Shown here in pieces: positions 1 to 5,887 of a DNA stretch of 12,728 bases. Where the stretch lies: the NCBI GenBank assembly GCA_002469305.1, contig DKEY01000042.1:1-12728 (forward strand). The letters are read 5' to 3'. The position numbers were made by a program, and so were the translations under genes. Each line of letters opens with the position of its first letter. Within the stretch, counting starts at the first letter, position 1. Under the pieces are notes generated by a model that had not been told where the DNA came from, ran no database searches, and saw only the letters and a list, made by a program, of their open reading frames with translations. The stretch is from Sulfurospirillum sp. UBA6810 (GTDB taxonomy: Bacteria; Campylobacterota; Campylobacteria; Campylobacterales; Sulfurospirillaceae).

Positions 1-475
1 CAAAGTGATTTTCTGGCTGTATATAGATAGGTTTGTCACTTTGAAGAGCCAAGATTTTATCTACTTCACTCACTGTTGCAACGATAAACTTATACTCGCT
101 AAAACCTTCGCTCTCTATCTCATCCCAATTTTTAGGAGAGTATGTTATCCAATCTGCTTTTTTGACATTTCCAAGTTCATAGCCATTACTCTCAACACAA
201 ACATAGTATCCTTCATCTTGTAAGAAGCCTATGAGTTCATTGAGATTGTAGATAGTAGGCTCTCCACCTGTGATGACTACTTGCTTACATGTAAAGTTTT
301 TTAACTTCTCTAGTAACTCTTCTTGCGTTAAAACATCAAAGTTTCCTCTATGCTTTTCATCATCGCAAAAGTAGCATCCCAAGTTACATCCATAAAATCT
401 TACAAATATGCTAGGCACTCCTACATAAGTAGCCTCGCCTTGCAAAGAATAAAAAATATCTACTATCTTATACAT
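1..475 (-). CDS. queE: 7-carboxy-7-deazaguanine synthase QueE (3' end outside the window)
   Basis: Radical SAM enzyme that converts 6-carboxytetrahydropterin, the product of QueD, to 7-carboxy-7-deazaguanine in the queuosine/7-deazaguanine pathway. Reading down from the ATG at 475-473, the protein starts MYKIVDIFYSLQGE. The cluster-binding CxxxCxxC motif follows as GCNLGCYFCD (about residues 28-37) and the SAM-binding TGGEP motif lies near residue 70. The frame stays open for 158 codons to the left edge, so the C-terminal part is missing. An in-frame TAA six codons upstream (493-491) supports this start, and GAGG at 484-481 can serve as ribosome site. It is divergent from queD across 61 bases containing a long palindrome, which suggests joint control of two successive pathway steps. 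The family call is secure; the protein is partial only because of the window edge. Confidence 0.93.
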   Translation of the reverse strand, partial: MYKIVDIFYSLQGEATYVGVPSIFVRFYGCNLGCYFCDDEKHRGNFDVLTQEELLEKLKNFTCKQVVITGGEPTIYNLNELIGFLQDEGYYVCVESNGYELGNVKKADWITYSPKNWDEIESEGFSEYKFIVATVSEVDKILALQSDKPIYIQPENHF

Positions 476-483
476 CAAAACCT

Positions 484-528
484 CTATTAATTACTTATTG
501 GTTATAATAACAAATAAGTAATTAATAG
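484..528. promoter_or_regulatory. 45-bp near-perfect palindrome with divergent queE/queD promoters
   Basis: The palindrome is centred on base 506. Outer arms 484-499 (CTATTAATTACTTATT) and 513-528 are exact inverted repeats. The core 501-511 (GTTATAATAAC) is itself palindromic on the same centre. Only the pair 500/512 fails to match, so 21 of 22 pairs agree. The core holds TATAAT at 503-508 for queD and TATTAT at 509-504 on the minus strand, with TG at 512-511, for queE. Predicted start sites (about 515 plus, about 497 minus) fall inside the arms. Each mRNA would therefore carry only one arm, so the symmetry should act at DNA level, as an operator or a balanced bidirectional promoter. The regulator is unknown. 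Confidence 0.7.
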
Positions 529-536
529 GTTGTAAA

Positions 537-1088
537 ATGAAGTGGGAAATAGCTAAACAATTTGATTTTTGTTATGGGCATAGAGTCTGGTCACAAACAC
601 TCAATGTTGAGTACTCCATGGATAGCTGTTTGGCATGTCGTCATCTACATGGTCATCAAGGTCGCCTTATCGTTTATCTTAGTAGTGATAAGTTAGAGCG
701 TGGCATGGTAACTGACTTTCACCATCTCAACTGGTTTAAAGTTTTTTTAGACAAAACGCTTGATCACAAGTTCATCATAGATATCAATGACCCATTGTTT
801 GAAACATTACTTCCTGATTTTGCAGATAAGCAAAACTTGATAGAGTTTGAGGGAGGCTTTAAAAGACCAAATCTTGAGATACTTCAAGAGAGTCCTGATC
901 ATCTTTTTGAGATGTATGAGGGATATATCATCGTGGACTTCGTACCTACAAGTGAAAACATCTCAACTTGGCTCCTTGATATCGTCCAAGAGAAAATGGC
1001 AAAGATAAATGTACATGTTTCTCATATAGAGTTTTTTGAAACTCCAAAAAGCAGAAGTATTGTTTATAACGATACAAAAGAGAGCTAG
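537..1088 (+). CDS. queD: 6-carboxy-5,6,7,8-tetrahydropterin synthase QueD
   Basis: Converts dihydroneopterin triphosphate to 6-carboxytetrahydropterin, the substrate of QueE encoded divergently. The 183-residue protein has the PTPS/QueD zinc site: His15 (FCYGH), His38 and His40 in CRHLHGH. Cys34, four residues before the first His of that pair, sits where the family's catalytic Cys lies. Further family motifs are VTDFHHL near 78-84, LDHKF near 95-99 and PTSEN near 137-141. At 183 residues it is longer than the roughly 120-residue E. coli type. The additional length includes a stretch around 100-130 before the PTSEN motif. The start has AGG at 527-529, seven bases upstream, and a TATAAT at 503-508. 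Its stop lies three bases from the stop of the convergent transglycosylase gene. Confidence 0.92.
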   Translation: MKWEIAKQFDFCYGHRVWSQTLNVEYSMDSCLACRHLHGHQGRLIVYLSSDKLERGMVTDFHHLNWFKVFLDKTLDHKFIIDINDPLFETLLPDFADKQNLIEFEGGFKRPNLEILQESPDHLFEMYEGYIIVDFVPTSENISTWLLDIVQEKMAKINVHVSHIEFFETPKSRSIVYNDTKES

Positions 1089-1091
1089 AAA

Positions 1092-1637
1092 TTAATCTAG
1101 CTTCGCTTCTCTTTTAATTAAGTCCATATTTCTCATAACTCTTTGATAGTATGGATGATTGTAATTTCCACCATTGTATCTGCTTACTGTTCTAAAGTAG
1201 TGTTGCTCTGTATAATCATTGAGCCATACGATAAATCTCACCGCAACTGTGGCATTAAATCGATCATCGCCTAGTAGTTTATTGACAAGTTTTACGTCAC
1301 TTAGTTCCATAACTTCTTGCCACTGTAATTTTTCAGCTAAAAATCTAGCTGTTTGTAGTCTTACTTGCATAATTCCTAATGAAGCATTGAAGATATTTGG
1401 ATCTTTGCCAATGTCCCCAACTTTAAATATACCAGCACTTGTTTCTGTTAAACAAATTGCCATTGCAGTATTTTCAAAAGTTTCACCTTTTGAATTTGGA
1501 TACATAAGAGCTACCTCACGTACCATTTTTAAAGTTTCTAATTGCTTGGGAGAAAAAACATCTGCTGTTGCGATATTCAAAAACAACCCTATAATTATAA
1601 CGCTTCTTAGGAATGAAAAATTTATAAAATTAATCAT
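1092..1637 (-). CDS. exported lytic transglycosylase-like protein (SLT fold)
   Basis: Probable periplasmic peptidoglycan lytic transglycosylase. Residues 1-25 look like a signal peptide, with a hydrophobic core at 9-22 and likely cleavage after ATA. The SLT signatures appear in order: the catalytic Glu65 in CLTETS, SLGIMQVR (86-93) corresponding to the family's GxxQ block, and SRYNGG (152-157) corresponding to AYNGG. At 181 residues this is a minimal catalytic domain without cell-wall-binding repeats. The ATG is preceded by AGGA about seven bases upstream and a TATAAT at 1672-1667. It stands alone, convergent with queD. Family assignment is good. The substrate and any specialised role, for example in flagellar or secretion assembly, cannot be read from the sequence. 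Confidence 0.8.
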   Translation of the reverse strand: MINFINFSFLRSVIIIGLFLNIATADVFSPKQLETLKMVREVALMYPNSKGETFENTAMAICLTETSAGIFKVGDIGKDPNIFNASLGIMQVRLQTARFLAEKLQWQEVMELSDVKLVNKLLGDDRFNATVAVRFIVWLNDYTEQHYFRTVSRYNGGNYNHPYYQRVMRNMDLIKREAKLD

Positions 1638-1666
1638 TAAAAATCCTAAAAATAAAAATGTCTGAG

Positions 1667-1672
1667 ATTATA
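1667..1672 (-). promoter_or_regulatory. -10 box of the transglycosylase gene
   Basis: TATAAT reads on the minus strand at 1672-1667, about 30 bases before the ATG at 1637. This leaves room for a leader with AGGA as ribosome site. No convincing -35 box is seen, as is common for housekeeping promoters of Campylobacterota. The 113-base gap 1638-1750 holds nothing else I recognise. Confidence 0.5.
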
Positions 1673-1750
1673 TCTCTTTTGGTATAAATATAAAGTTAAA
1701 TTAAAAAACTATTTTTCTTTAAGATAAGATGTAGTTACTTTTATACTCAA

Positions 1751-2476
1751 CTATCTTGATTTTGAAAGAAAGAAGTGACTCAAATATGTCACAAAGAAAA
1801 CTTGCAAAAACAGCCCTAAAAATGGTACTAAAGAGAGTGTAAAAAATACAAGCATAACAAATAAAAGATAAAATTTATACTCATGCATAATGCTATGAGC
1901 ATCTTTACTTATACCATTTGAGATGATGTCATAAAGTAAGAATTTATAAAATAGATAAAAAAATGGAATATTAAGTATAAAAAATGAAACAAAAGGCAGA
2001 ATCAAAAAAGGTAAACATATCAAAAAAAGCACTATAAATTTGAGAAATATAATAGATACACTTAAAAGTGACTTCCCTATACCATCGCCTCTAATCGCTT
2101 CTACATTTGGATAGTGAACACCTCTAACATAGCTTATGATAAGAGGAGTCAAAAACCCAACAACAAGCATAGCGATAACCAAAGAGATAAGGACAACTCC
2201 AAGTGTCCCAAAAACTCCCATCAAAGTCAATATAACCCAATGAACAGCACTAAAGCCAAGTAAAAATGCAAGTATAGGATGAGCACTCTCATCTAAAAAT
2301 GAAAAATCTCCACTTTGACTTCCTTGCACAAGAAGTACTGAAAATTCACTCCCACCAAAGTAAAAGATAGCAGAGAAAAGAATTATCGGTATAAAAAAAG
2401 GAGCGAGAGTTAAAAATAAAAATCTCTTAGAAAAAAAGTCTCTAAGAGATTTTATGAGTATGATTTCTTTCATCAT
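1751..2476 (-). CDS. EI24-domain (CysZ-like) integral membrane protein
   Basis: A 241-residue inner-membrane protein resembling the EI24/CysZ family. Hydrophobic segments lie at about 19-42, 66-110 (two spans), 137-175 (two spans) and 203-232. Typical features are the N-terminal amphipathic stretch KSLRDFF and the loop around 115-131 between membrane segments. E. coli CysZ takes part in sulfate uptake, but Campylobacterota members are annotated only by domain, so sulfate transport should not be assumed. Its first ATG directly abuts the dUTPase stop (2477), so the two genes are translationally linked. The protein begins with two Met codons (2476 and 2473) and either could be used. Confidence 0.75.
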   Translation of the reverse strand: MMKEIILIKSLRDFFSKRFLFLTLAPFFIPIILFSAIFYFGGSEFSVLLVQGSQSGDFSFLDESAHPILAFLLGFSAVHWVILTLMGVFGTLGVVLISLVIAMLVVGFLTPLIISYVRGVHYPNVEAIRGDGIGKSLLSVSIIFLKFIVLFLICLPFLILPFVSFFILNIPFFYLFYKFLLYDIISNGISKDAHSIMHEYKFYLLFVMLVFFTLSLVPFLGLFLQVFFVTYLSHFFLSKSR

Positions 2477-3175
2477 TTAAAGAGATTTATAAACTTTTTC
2501 TAACTCTTTATACAGTTCATCTGCACTCAGTGTTTTTTTGTTTAAAAGCTCCAGCATCACTTCGTTGTCTTCTTTCTTACCCCAAGTCTTTCTATATGTA
2601 CCCTCTTTATATCCGTGGTCTTGTCTAAATTTATTGAGGATATTTTTTGCAACATAAAATTTATAAAGTACCTTGAGATTTATGCCACATTTTATCGAAA
2701 GTGAAAAATACTCTTTTAGTAAACTATCAAACACGTCAACTTTCATCTTTGTTGTTTCGTGAATTATTGACTCGATATCGTTGATAATTTGCATTGTATC
2801 TACGTTTTCTCTTATACCAGGCTCTTTTGTAAAAGTTTCAAAGCCTTGGACATCTAAAACATCTTTTACAAGTTGTTCCAAATCTCCTCTGTTATTTGCT
2901 TTGTAGTCTTCTAAAACTAAGCTCATGATAAAGTGCCAAATATCAACTATCTCAACAGTTGCATTTTCCCAATCTGTCTCACTGTTTATATTTTTCCAGT
3001 GTTTCCAATTGAAACTATCTATAAGCTCTGCACTCTCCATATAGATACATCTTTTCCAATTAATAATTCGGTTATTTTTTGTGTATCCATTTTCCCAGCC
3101 TAAACCATTTGTTTCATCATTTAATTTTTGTTGCAAAGCAAACATTTCTCTTATGTAATCACTGCTCGTCATCAT
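2477..3175 (-). CDS. dut: dimeric dUTP diphosphatase (MazG-fold dUTPase)
   Basis: Hydrolyses dUTP to dUMP and pyrophosphate, keeping uracil out of DNA and feeding thymidylate synthesis. This is the all-alpha dimeric type found in Campylobacter, not the trimeric beta-type. The metal-binding motifs are clear: MESAELIDS (46-54, with Glu47 and Glu50), the substrate-contact stretch KHWK (58-61), and VEIVDIWHF (74-82, with Glu75 and Asp78). The N-terminal QxxLND segment is also typical. The 232-residue length fits the family. Two Met codons open the frame (3175 and 3172). The start overlaps the end of the 44-residue upstream gene by 17 bases, and the stop touches the EI24 gene. Confidence 0.92.
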   Translation of the reverse strand: MMTSSDYIREMFALQQKLNDETNGLGWENGYTKNNRIINWKRCIYMESAELIDSFNWKHWKNINSETDWENATVEIVDIWHFIMSLVLEDYKANNRGDLEQLVKDVLDVQGFETFTKEPGIRENVDTMQIINDIESIIHETTKMKVDVFDSLLKEYFSLSIKCGINLKVLYKFYVAKNILNKFRQDHGYKEGTYRKTWGKKEDNEVMLELLNKKTLSADELYKELEKVYKSL

Positions 3176-3293
3176 CTTCCTTCTTCTTAGTATGTTCTAT
3201 GAGTTTCCCAACACTCTTTGTAAATATAGTAGCACCCAAGAAGATAAATGTCCCCAAAACTATGTACTTCGCTACAATCAAAAGTGTTTCCAA
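3159..3293 (-). CDS. 44-residue single-span membrane protein, probable TTG start
   Basis: A short open frame between the rhodanese gene and dut. Reading from TTG at 3293 it gives METLLIVAKYIVLGTFIFLG and continues to a TGA at 3161-3159, 44 residues in all. Residues 3-24 form one hydrophobic span. The tail is charged, Lys-rich and then Asp/Glu-rich, and probably cytoplasmic. The ribosome site AAGG or AGGTGAG lies 4-8 bases upstream of the TTG. A GTG at 3302 is an alternative start adding three residues. It overlaps dut by 17 bases, a common sign of translational coupling. No ATG exists in frame at the start. Function is unknown. A TATAAT at 3327-3322 could serve it, dut and the EI24 gene. Confidence 0.65.
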   Translation of the reverse strand: METLLIVAKYIVLGTFIFLGATIFTKSVGKLIEHTKKKEDDDEQ

Positions 3294-3321
3294 AATGCTC
3301 ACCTTTTTATAAAAGTTGATT

Positions 3322-3327
3322 ATTATA
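3322..3327 (-). promoter_or_regulatory. -10 box upstream of the small membrane protein-dut-EI24 genes
   Basis: The minus strand reads TGCTATAAT at 3330-3322, an extended -10 element (TG, one base, then TATAAT at 3327-3322). It would start transcripts near 3315, about 22 bases before the TTG at 3293. It lies directly next to the stop of the rhodanese gene, so dut can be transcribed either from here or by read-through. Confidence 0.5.
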
Positions 3328-3330
3328 GCA

Positions 3331-4020
3331 TTATTTTGGTTTTACAACATTAAAGCCCGAGAGCACCCAGTCTTGTAAACCACCCCTAAACCAAAGTAAC
3401 TTCTCTTTTGGATATCCCATAGCAAGGAGTATCTTGATCGCCTGAGGAGATTGACCACACCAAGAAGCATTACAAAATAAAAGTGCCGTTTTTACCTCAC
3501 TAAAATCAAATTTGTCACCTACTTTTTTGATGTTTAAAAGCTTTAACATACGAGCAAAATCTTCCTCAAAATCTTTGTCATAACTCATCTCATCATAGGG
3601 GATATTTACTGCACCTGGTATCGTTGAGACTTCAAACCAATTTGGCCTACGTGAATCAACAAGCACATACTTGTTAGGTTCTTTCATAAGTCTATTTTTT
3701 ATAAAATCCAAAACTTCTATCTCTCCTACTGTCAAAATCCCTTTTGCGATACTCATAGGTTGTATTTTCCCAACAGTTGTAACAAAAGTTTTTTTACATG
3801 TAGCAGGAACTTCTTGAGCAGCCAAATTTCCCCCATATATAGTCTCTGGATTGATATGCACATCCATACACTCTTTCCCACGTGCCCTTTCTATAAGGAT
3901 ACTCTCACTTACACTAGAGTGTTGGTGCGTAACTTGAACCCCACTATATTGTAAACTTGTAGCGTTTGAAGCAAAAGCACTTAAACCTATAAGGCTTATA
4001 AACAGTAAAAATCCTCTCAT
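3331..4020 (-). CDS. exported rhodanese-like sulfur-transfer protein
   Basis: A 229-residue protein with a signal peptide (about 1-18, hydrophobic core FLLFISLIGL, then AFAS), so probably periplasmic. Residues about 95-225 form a rhodanese domain: LVDSRRPNWFE (120-130), IPGAVNIPYDE (134-144), the active-site loop CNASWCGQS beginning at Cys183, and LWFRGGLQDW near the end. Cys183 is in the position of the persulfide-forming Cys. The loop carries a second Cys188 and a Trp and lacks the usual arginine of CRxGxR loops, so thiosulfate may not be the substrate. The region 19-94 has Cys51 and Cys75 and no fold I recognise. The start has AAGGA eight bases upstream. Divergent from the DUF1294 gene. 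Confidence 0.8.
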   Translation of the reverse strand: MRGFLLFISLIGLSAFASNATSLQYSGVQVTHQHSSVSESILIERARGKECMDVHINPETIYGGNLAAQEVPATCKKTFVTTVGKIQPMSIAKGILTVGEIEVLDFIKNRLMKEPNKYVLVDSRRPNWFEVSTIPGAVNIPYDEMSYDKDFEEDFARMLKLLNIKKVGDKFDFSEVKTALLFCNASWCGQSPQAIKILLAMGYPKEKLLWFRGGLQDWVLSGFNVVKPK

Positions 4021-4043
4021 AATTTTATCCTTGTAAAATGTGT

Positions 4044-4051
4044 GTTATACT
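4044..4051. promoter_or_regulatory. overlapping divergent -10 boxes (rhodanese / DUF1294)
   Basis: TATAAC on the minus strand (4049-4044) and TATACT on the plus strand (4046-4051) overlap by four bases in the short divergent gap. The minus box lies 24 bases before the rhodanese ATG (4020). The plus box lies 23 bases before the ATG at 4074. This is one reason to prefer 4074 over 4038 as the start of the DUF1294 gene. The two promoters would compete for RNA polymerase. Confidence 0.4.
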
Positions 4052-4073
4052 CTCAATAAAAAAAGAGTTTCTC

Positions 4074-4457
4074 ATGTGTTGTAATAGTTACAAAATCCTC
4101 GTGCTTTTCACTTTTGTATTTATTTCCTATTTGTTAAACGGAGTTATCCCGTCAATTCCTGTGATACTTTGGTACCTGTTTTGTATAAATATATTCACAT
4201 TTTTACTCTTTATAATAGATAAATTTCACGCACTAAAAAATAGAAAAAGAGTTCCTGAAGTGAGCCTCTACTTTTTATCTCTTGGAGGCGGTATATTTGG
4301 AGCTTTACTCTCCATGTTACTTACAAAACACAAGCTTAAAAAAAGTGGATTTCTATACATCCAAGTTGCTATATTTGTCGCTTGGGTTACGGCTATATTT
4401 TTAGTACTTTCAAATTTACAAAGTATCCAAGAAGCACTGGGGCAACTTTTCAAATGA
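4074..4457 (+). CDS. DUF1294 family membrane protein
   Basis: A 127-residue integral membrane protein. Hydrophobic segments are at about 8-25, 28-48, 64-84 and 95-113. The DUF1294 signature is visible: DKFHALKNRKRVPE (49-62), a Gly-rich turn GGGIFGALL (71-79) and the charged KHKLKK (85-90) before the last span. The biochemical role of the family is unknown. An in-frame ATG at 4038 would add 12 residues, but it has no ribosome site and would place the start upstream of the -10 box. The ATG at 4074 has AAGAG six bases upstream. The stop overlaps the next gene's start as ATGA (4454-4457), indicating coupled translation. Confidence 0.78.
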   Translation: MCCNSYKILVLFTFVFISYLLNGVIPSIPVILWYLFCINIFTFLLFIIDKFHALKNRKRVPEVSLYFLSLGGGIFGALLSMLLTKHKLKKSGFLYIQVAIFVAWVTAIFLVLSNLQSIQEALGQLFK

Positions 4458-4870
4458 TAGATGAAAAAATCGTCACTTTTTTGAGAGAACACCACCTTTT
4501 AACACTCGCTACATGTAAAGAAAATGTACCCTACTGTGCCAACTGTTTTTATGCTTTTATTGAAGAAAGTTTTAGGTTTGTCATAGCTTCAGATGAGAAC
4601 ACAAAACATATGCAATTTGCCAAAGAAAATCCAAATATATCTGGGACTATCGCACTAGAAACCAAGGAGATAGGAAAGATTCAGGGATTGCAATTTTGTG
4701 GGATTATGGAAAAAGCCACCATGGGTGAAAAAGCTCATTATCTAAAAACATATCCCTATGCCATAGCGCTCAATCCAACGCTTTGGAGTTTACATGTAAA
4801 GTATATAAAGTTTACAGACAATCGTCTTGGTTTTGGAAAAAAACTCGAATACAACTTGGAAGATTTTTAA
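4454..4870 (+). CDS. YhbP / UPF0306 family protein (pyridoxamine-phosphate-oxidase-like fold)
   Basis: A 138-residue cytoplasmic protein closely resembling E. coli YhbP. Shared landmarks are the N-terminal helix then LATCKENVPYCANCFYAF (18-35), the central GTIALETKEIGKIQGLQFCG (64-83) and the near-invariant IKFTDNRLGFGKK (118-130). The family belongs to the split-barrel flavin-binding superfamily of pyridoxamine 5'-phosphate oxidases, but flavin binding and a reaction have not been settled for this branch as far as I know. The start is the ATG of the ATGA overlap at 4454. A longer reading from 4382 would run through the end of the DUF1294 gene and is not supported. Cys21, Cys28, Cys31 and Cys82 are notable. 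Confidence 0.83.
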   Translation: MIDEKIVTFLREHHLLTLATCKENVPYCANCFYAFIEESFRFVIASDENTKHMQFAKENPNISGTIALETKEIGKIQGLQFCGIMEKATMGEKAHYLKTYPYAIALNPTLWSLHVKYIKFTDNRLGFGKKLEYNLEDF

Positions 4871-4894
4871 AAACTGTTTAAGGAAAAAAGAGGG

Positions 4895-4917
4895 AGAGGA
4901 CTTTAAAAAAGTCCTCT
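4895..4917 (-). terminator. intrinsic terminator of the 113-residue exported protein gene
   Basis: AGAGGACTTT (4895-4904) and AAAGTCCTCT (4908-4917) form a perfect 10-bp stem with a three-base loop. On the minus strand the hairpin follows the stop at 4923 within six bases, and a T-run (CCCTCTTTTTTCC) comes shortly after it. On the plus strand the hairpin is followed by A-rich sequence, so it mainly serves the minus-strand gene, although it could also slow transcription coming from the YhbP gene. Confidence 0.7.
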
Positions 4918-4922
4918 AAAAA

Positions 4923-5264
4923 TTAACAAGATGGTACGTTACCACTGTCACTAGCGTATTCGATAGCGAAATCTCTGATATGTTCCATATATTTTTCTTT
5001 GAATTTATCACCTTTGAAAAATTCTGCTGCACCTGGATACTTAGCAGAGTACTCTTCTATAAACTTTGCACCACCATCAGCAAATAGAGCTTTCCACTCT
5101 GCTTGTGTGTGTTGTGTTGCAAATTTTGCACCAGTGATACCTGTTGTTTTCTTTAAAAACTTTAAGTAGTACTTTTGTCCTTTAGCTGCATCAGCAAAAG
5201 CTGACGTACTAACCATTCCAACCATCATAAATGCCATTACTAGCATTGCCATCAATTTTTTCAT
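4923..5264 (-). CDS. small exported protein, cytochrome c-like but without a haem motif
   Basis: A 113-residue protein with a clear signal peptide (1-25, Met-rich core, cleavage likely after AFA). The mature part, about 88 residues, reads KGQKYYLKFLKK, then HTQAEW, and ends ASDSGNVPSC. I recall similar short periplasmic proteins from Campylobacterota, often labelled cytochrome c-like, but no CxxCH is present here. The only cysteine of the mature protein is the C-terminal residue, so covalent haem attachment is excluded. It has a strong ribosome site (AAGGAG, six bases from the ATG), a -10-like TGTGATAAT on the minus strand at 5299-5291 and its own terminator, so it looks like a monocistronic and possibly abundant product. 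Function is unknown; the family is judged from memory. Confidence 0.7.
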   Translation of the reverse strand: MKKLMAMLVMAFMMVGMVSTSAFADAAKGQKYYLKFLKKTTGITGAKFATQHTQAEWKALFADGGAKFIEEYSAKYPGAAEFFKGDKFKEKYMEHIRDFAIEYASDSGNVPSC

Positions 5265-5290
5265 TTTTGACTCCTTGTTTTATTTTTAGA

Positions 5291-5299
5291 ATTATCACA
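5291..5299 (-). promoter_or_regulatory. extended -10 box of the 113-residue exported protein gene
   Basis: The minus strand reads TGTGATAAT at 5299-5291, an extended -10 with one deviation from TATAAT. Transcripts would start near 5284, giving a leader of about 20 bases that contains AAGGAG (5276-5271). The gap 5265-5329 shows no terminator I can support for luxS. Confidence 0.4.
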
Positions 5300-5329
5300 C
5301 AAAAAAGTGAACAAATTGTGAATAGTACT

Positions 5330-5833
5330 CTACCCTATTTTTGATAAATCTAATTTTAATTCTTCATTACTCATCACGCCAATTTCTGAACTGAGTATTT
5401 TTTTCGCAATATTTTTGGCATCTTCAAGTGAGTGCATAGCACAAGTGCCACATTGATACACATTGAGCTCTGGTATATCTTCTTGTCTTTTTACTTCTAA
5501 GATATCTTCCATAGACTCCCTCCAAGCACGTGCAACTCTTTGCTCATTTGGTTCTCCAATCAAGCTCATGTAAAATCCTGTTCTACATCCCATCGGAGAG
5601 ATATCTATAATTTCAACGCCCTCGCCATTGAGATGTTCTCTCATAAAGCCTGCATACAAATGTTCAAGTGTATGGATTCCCTCACTTGAGAGGATATCTT
5701 TGTTTGGTTTACAAAACCTAAGGTCAAAAACTGTTATGGTGTCACCTGAGGGTGTTTTCATTGTTTTTGCAACTCTCACAGCAGGTGCTGGCATCTTTTT
5801 ATGGTCAACTGTAAAACTATCCAATAATGGCAT
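5330..5833 (-). CDS. luxS: S-ribosylhomocysteine lyase LuxS
   Basis: Cleaves S-ribosylhomocysteine to homocysteine and 4,5-dihydroxy-2,3-pentanedione, the precursor of autoinducer-2, in the activated methyl cycle. All key residues are present in this 167-residue protein: the metal ligands His54 and His58 in HTLEHL with Glu57, the catalytic Cys83 in MGCRTG, and Cys128 in YQCGTCAMHSL as third metal ligand. Cys131 is an additional cysteine nearby. The length is typical. The ATG has AAGGA as ribosome site and a TGTTATAAT promoter element at 5866-5858. It is monocistronic here and divergent from a lipoprotein gene. Detoxification of S-adenosylhomocysteine is certain for the family; signalling use is not shown by the sequence. 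Confidence 0.95.
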   Translation of the reverse strand: MPLLDSFTVDHKKMPAPAVRVAKTMKTPSGDTITVFDLRFCKPNKDILSSEGIHTLEHLYAGFMREHLNGEGVEIIDISPMGCRTGFYMSLIGEPNEQRVARAWRESMEDILEVKRQEDIPELNVYQCGTCAMHSLEDAKNIAKKILSSEIGVMSNEELKLDLSKIG

Positions 5834-5857
5834 AGGTAATCCTTATGTTTTTTTTCG

Positions 5858-5880
5858 ATTATAACATACTATGATATAAT
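5858..5880. promoter_or_regulatory. divergent promoters of luxS and the lipoprotein gene
   Basis: On the minus strand TGTTATAAT (5866-5858) is an extended -10 for luxS, 24 bases from its ATG. On the plus strand TGATATAAT (5872-5880) is an extended -10 for the lipoprotein gene. The plus -10 box ends only seven bases before the ATG at 5888, so its transcript would begin at or next to the start codon. The two elements are six bases apart and should exclude each other sterically. Confidence 0.5.
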
Positions 5881-5887
5881 TTGCCTT

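Noticed and set aside
5..223. 72-codon plus-strand frame at the left edge
   Set aside because: It is the antisense of queE, whose radical SAM motifs on the minus strand are unmistakable.
1083..1102. AGCTAG/CTAGCT hairpin between queD and the transglycosylase gene as a bidirectional terminator
   Set aside because: Only a 6-bp stem, it overlaps both stop codons and has no T-run on either side.
1219..1665. 148-codon plus-strand frame
   Set aside because: It lies opposite the lytic transglycosylase gene, which has a signal peptide and all SLT motifs; the plus frame shows low-complexity Ser/Thr/Leu/Ile composition and no ribosome site.
1661..1675. GAGATTATATCTC palindrome (1664-1676) upstream of the transglycosylase as an operator
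   Set aside because: Five-base arms around a TATAAT box are likely by chance in AT-rich DNA.
4382..4453. upstream extension of the YhbP-family gene to an ATG at 4382
   Set aside because: The extra residues resemble nothing in the family, would lie inside the DUF1294 gene, and the ATGA overlap at 4454 gives a natural coupled start.
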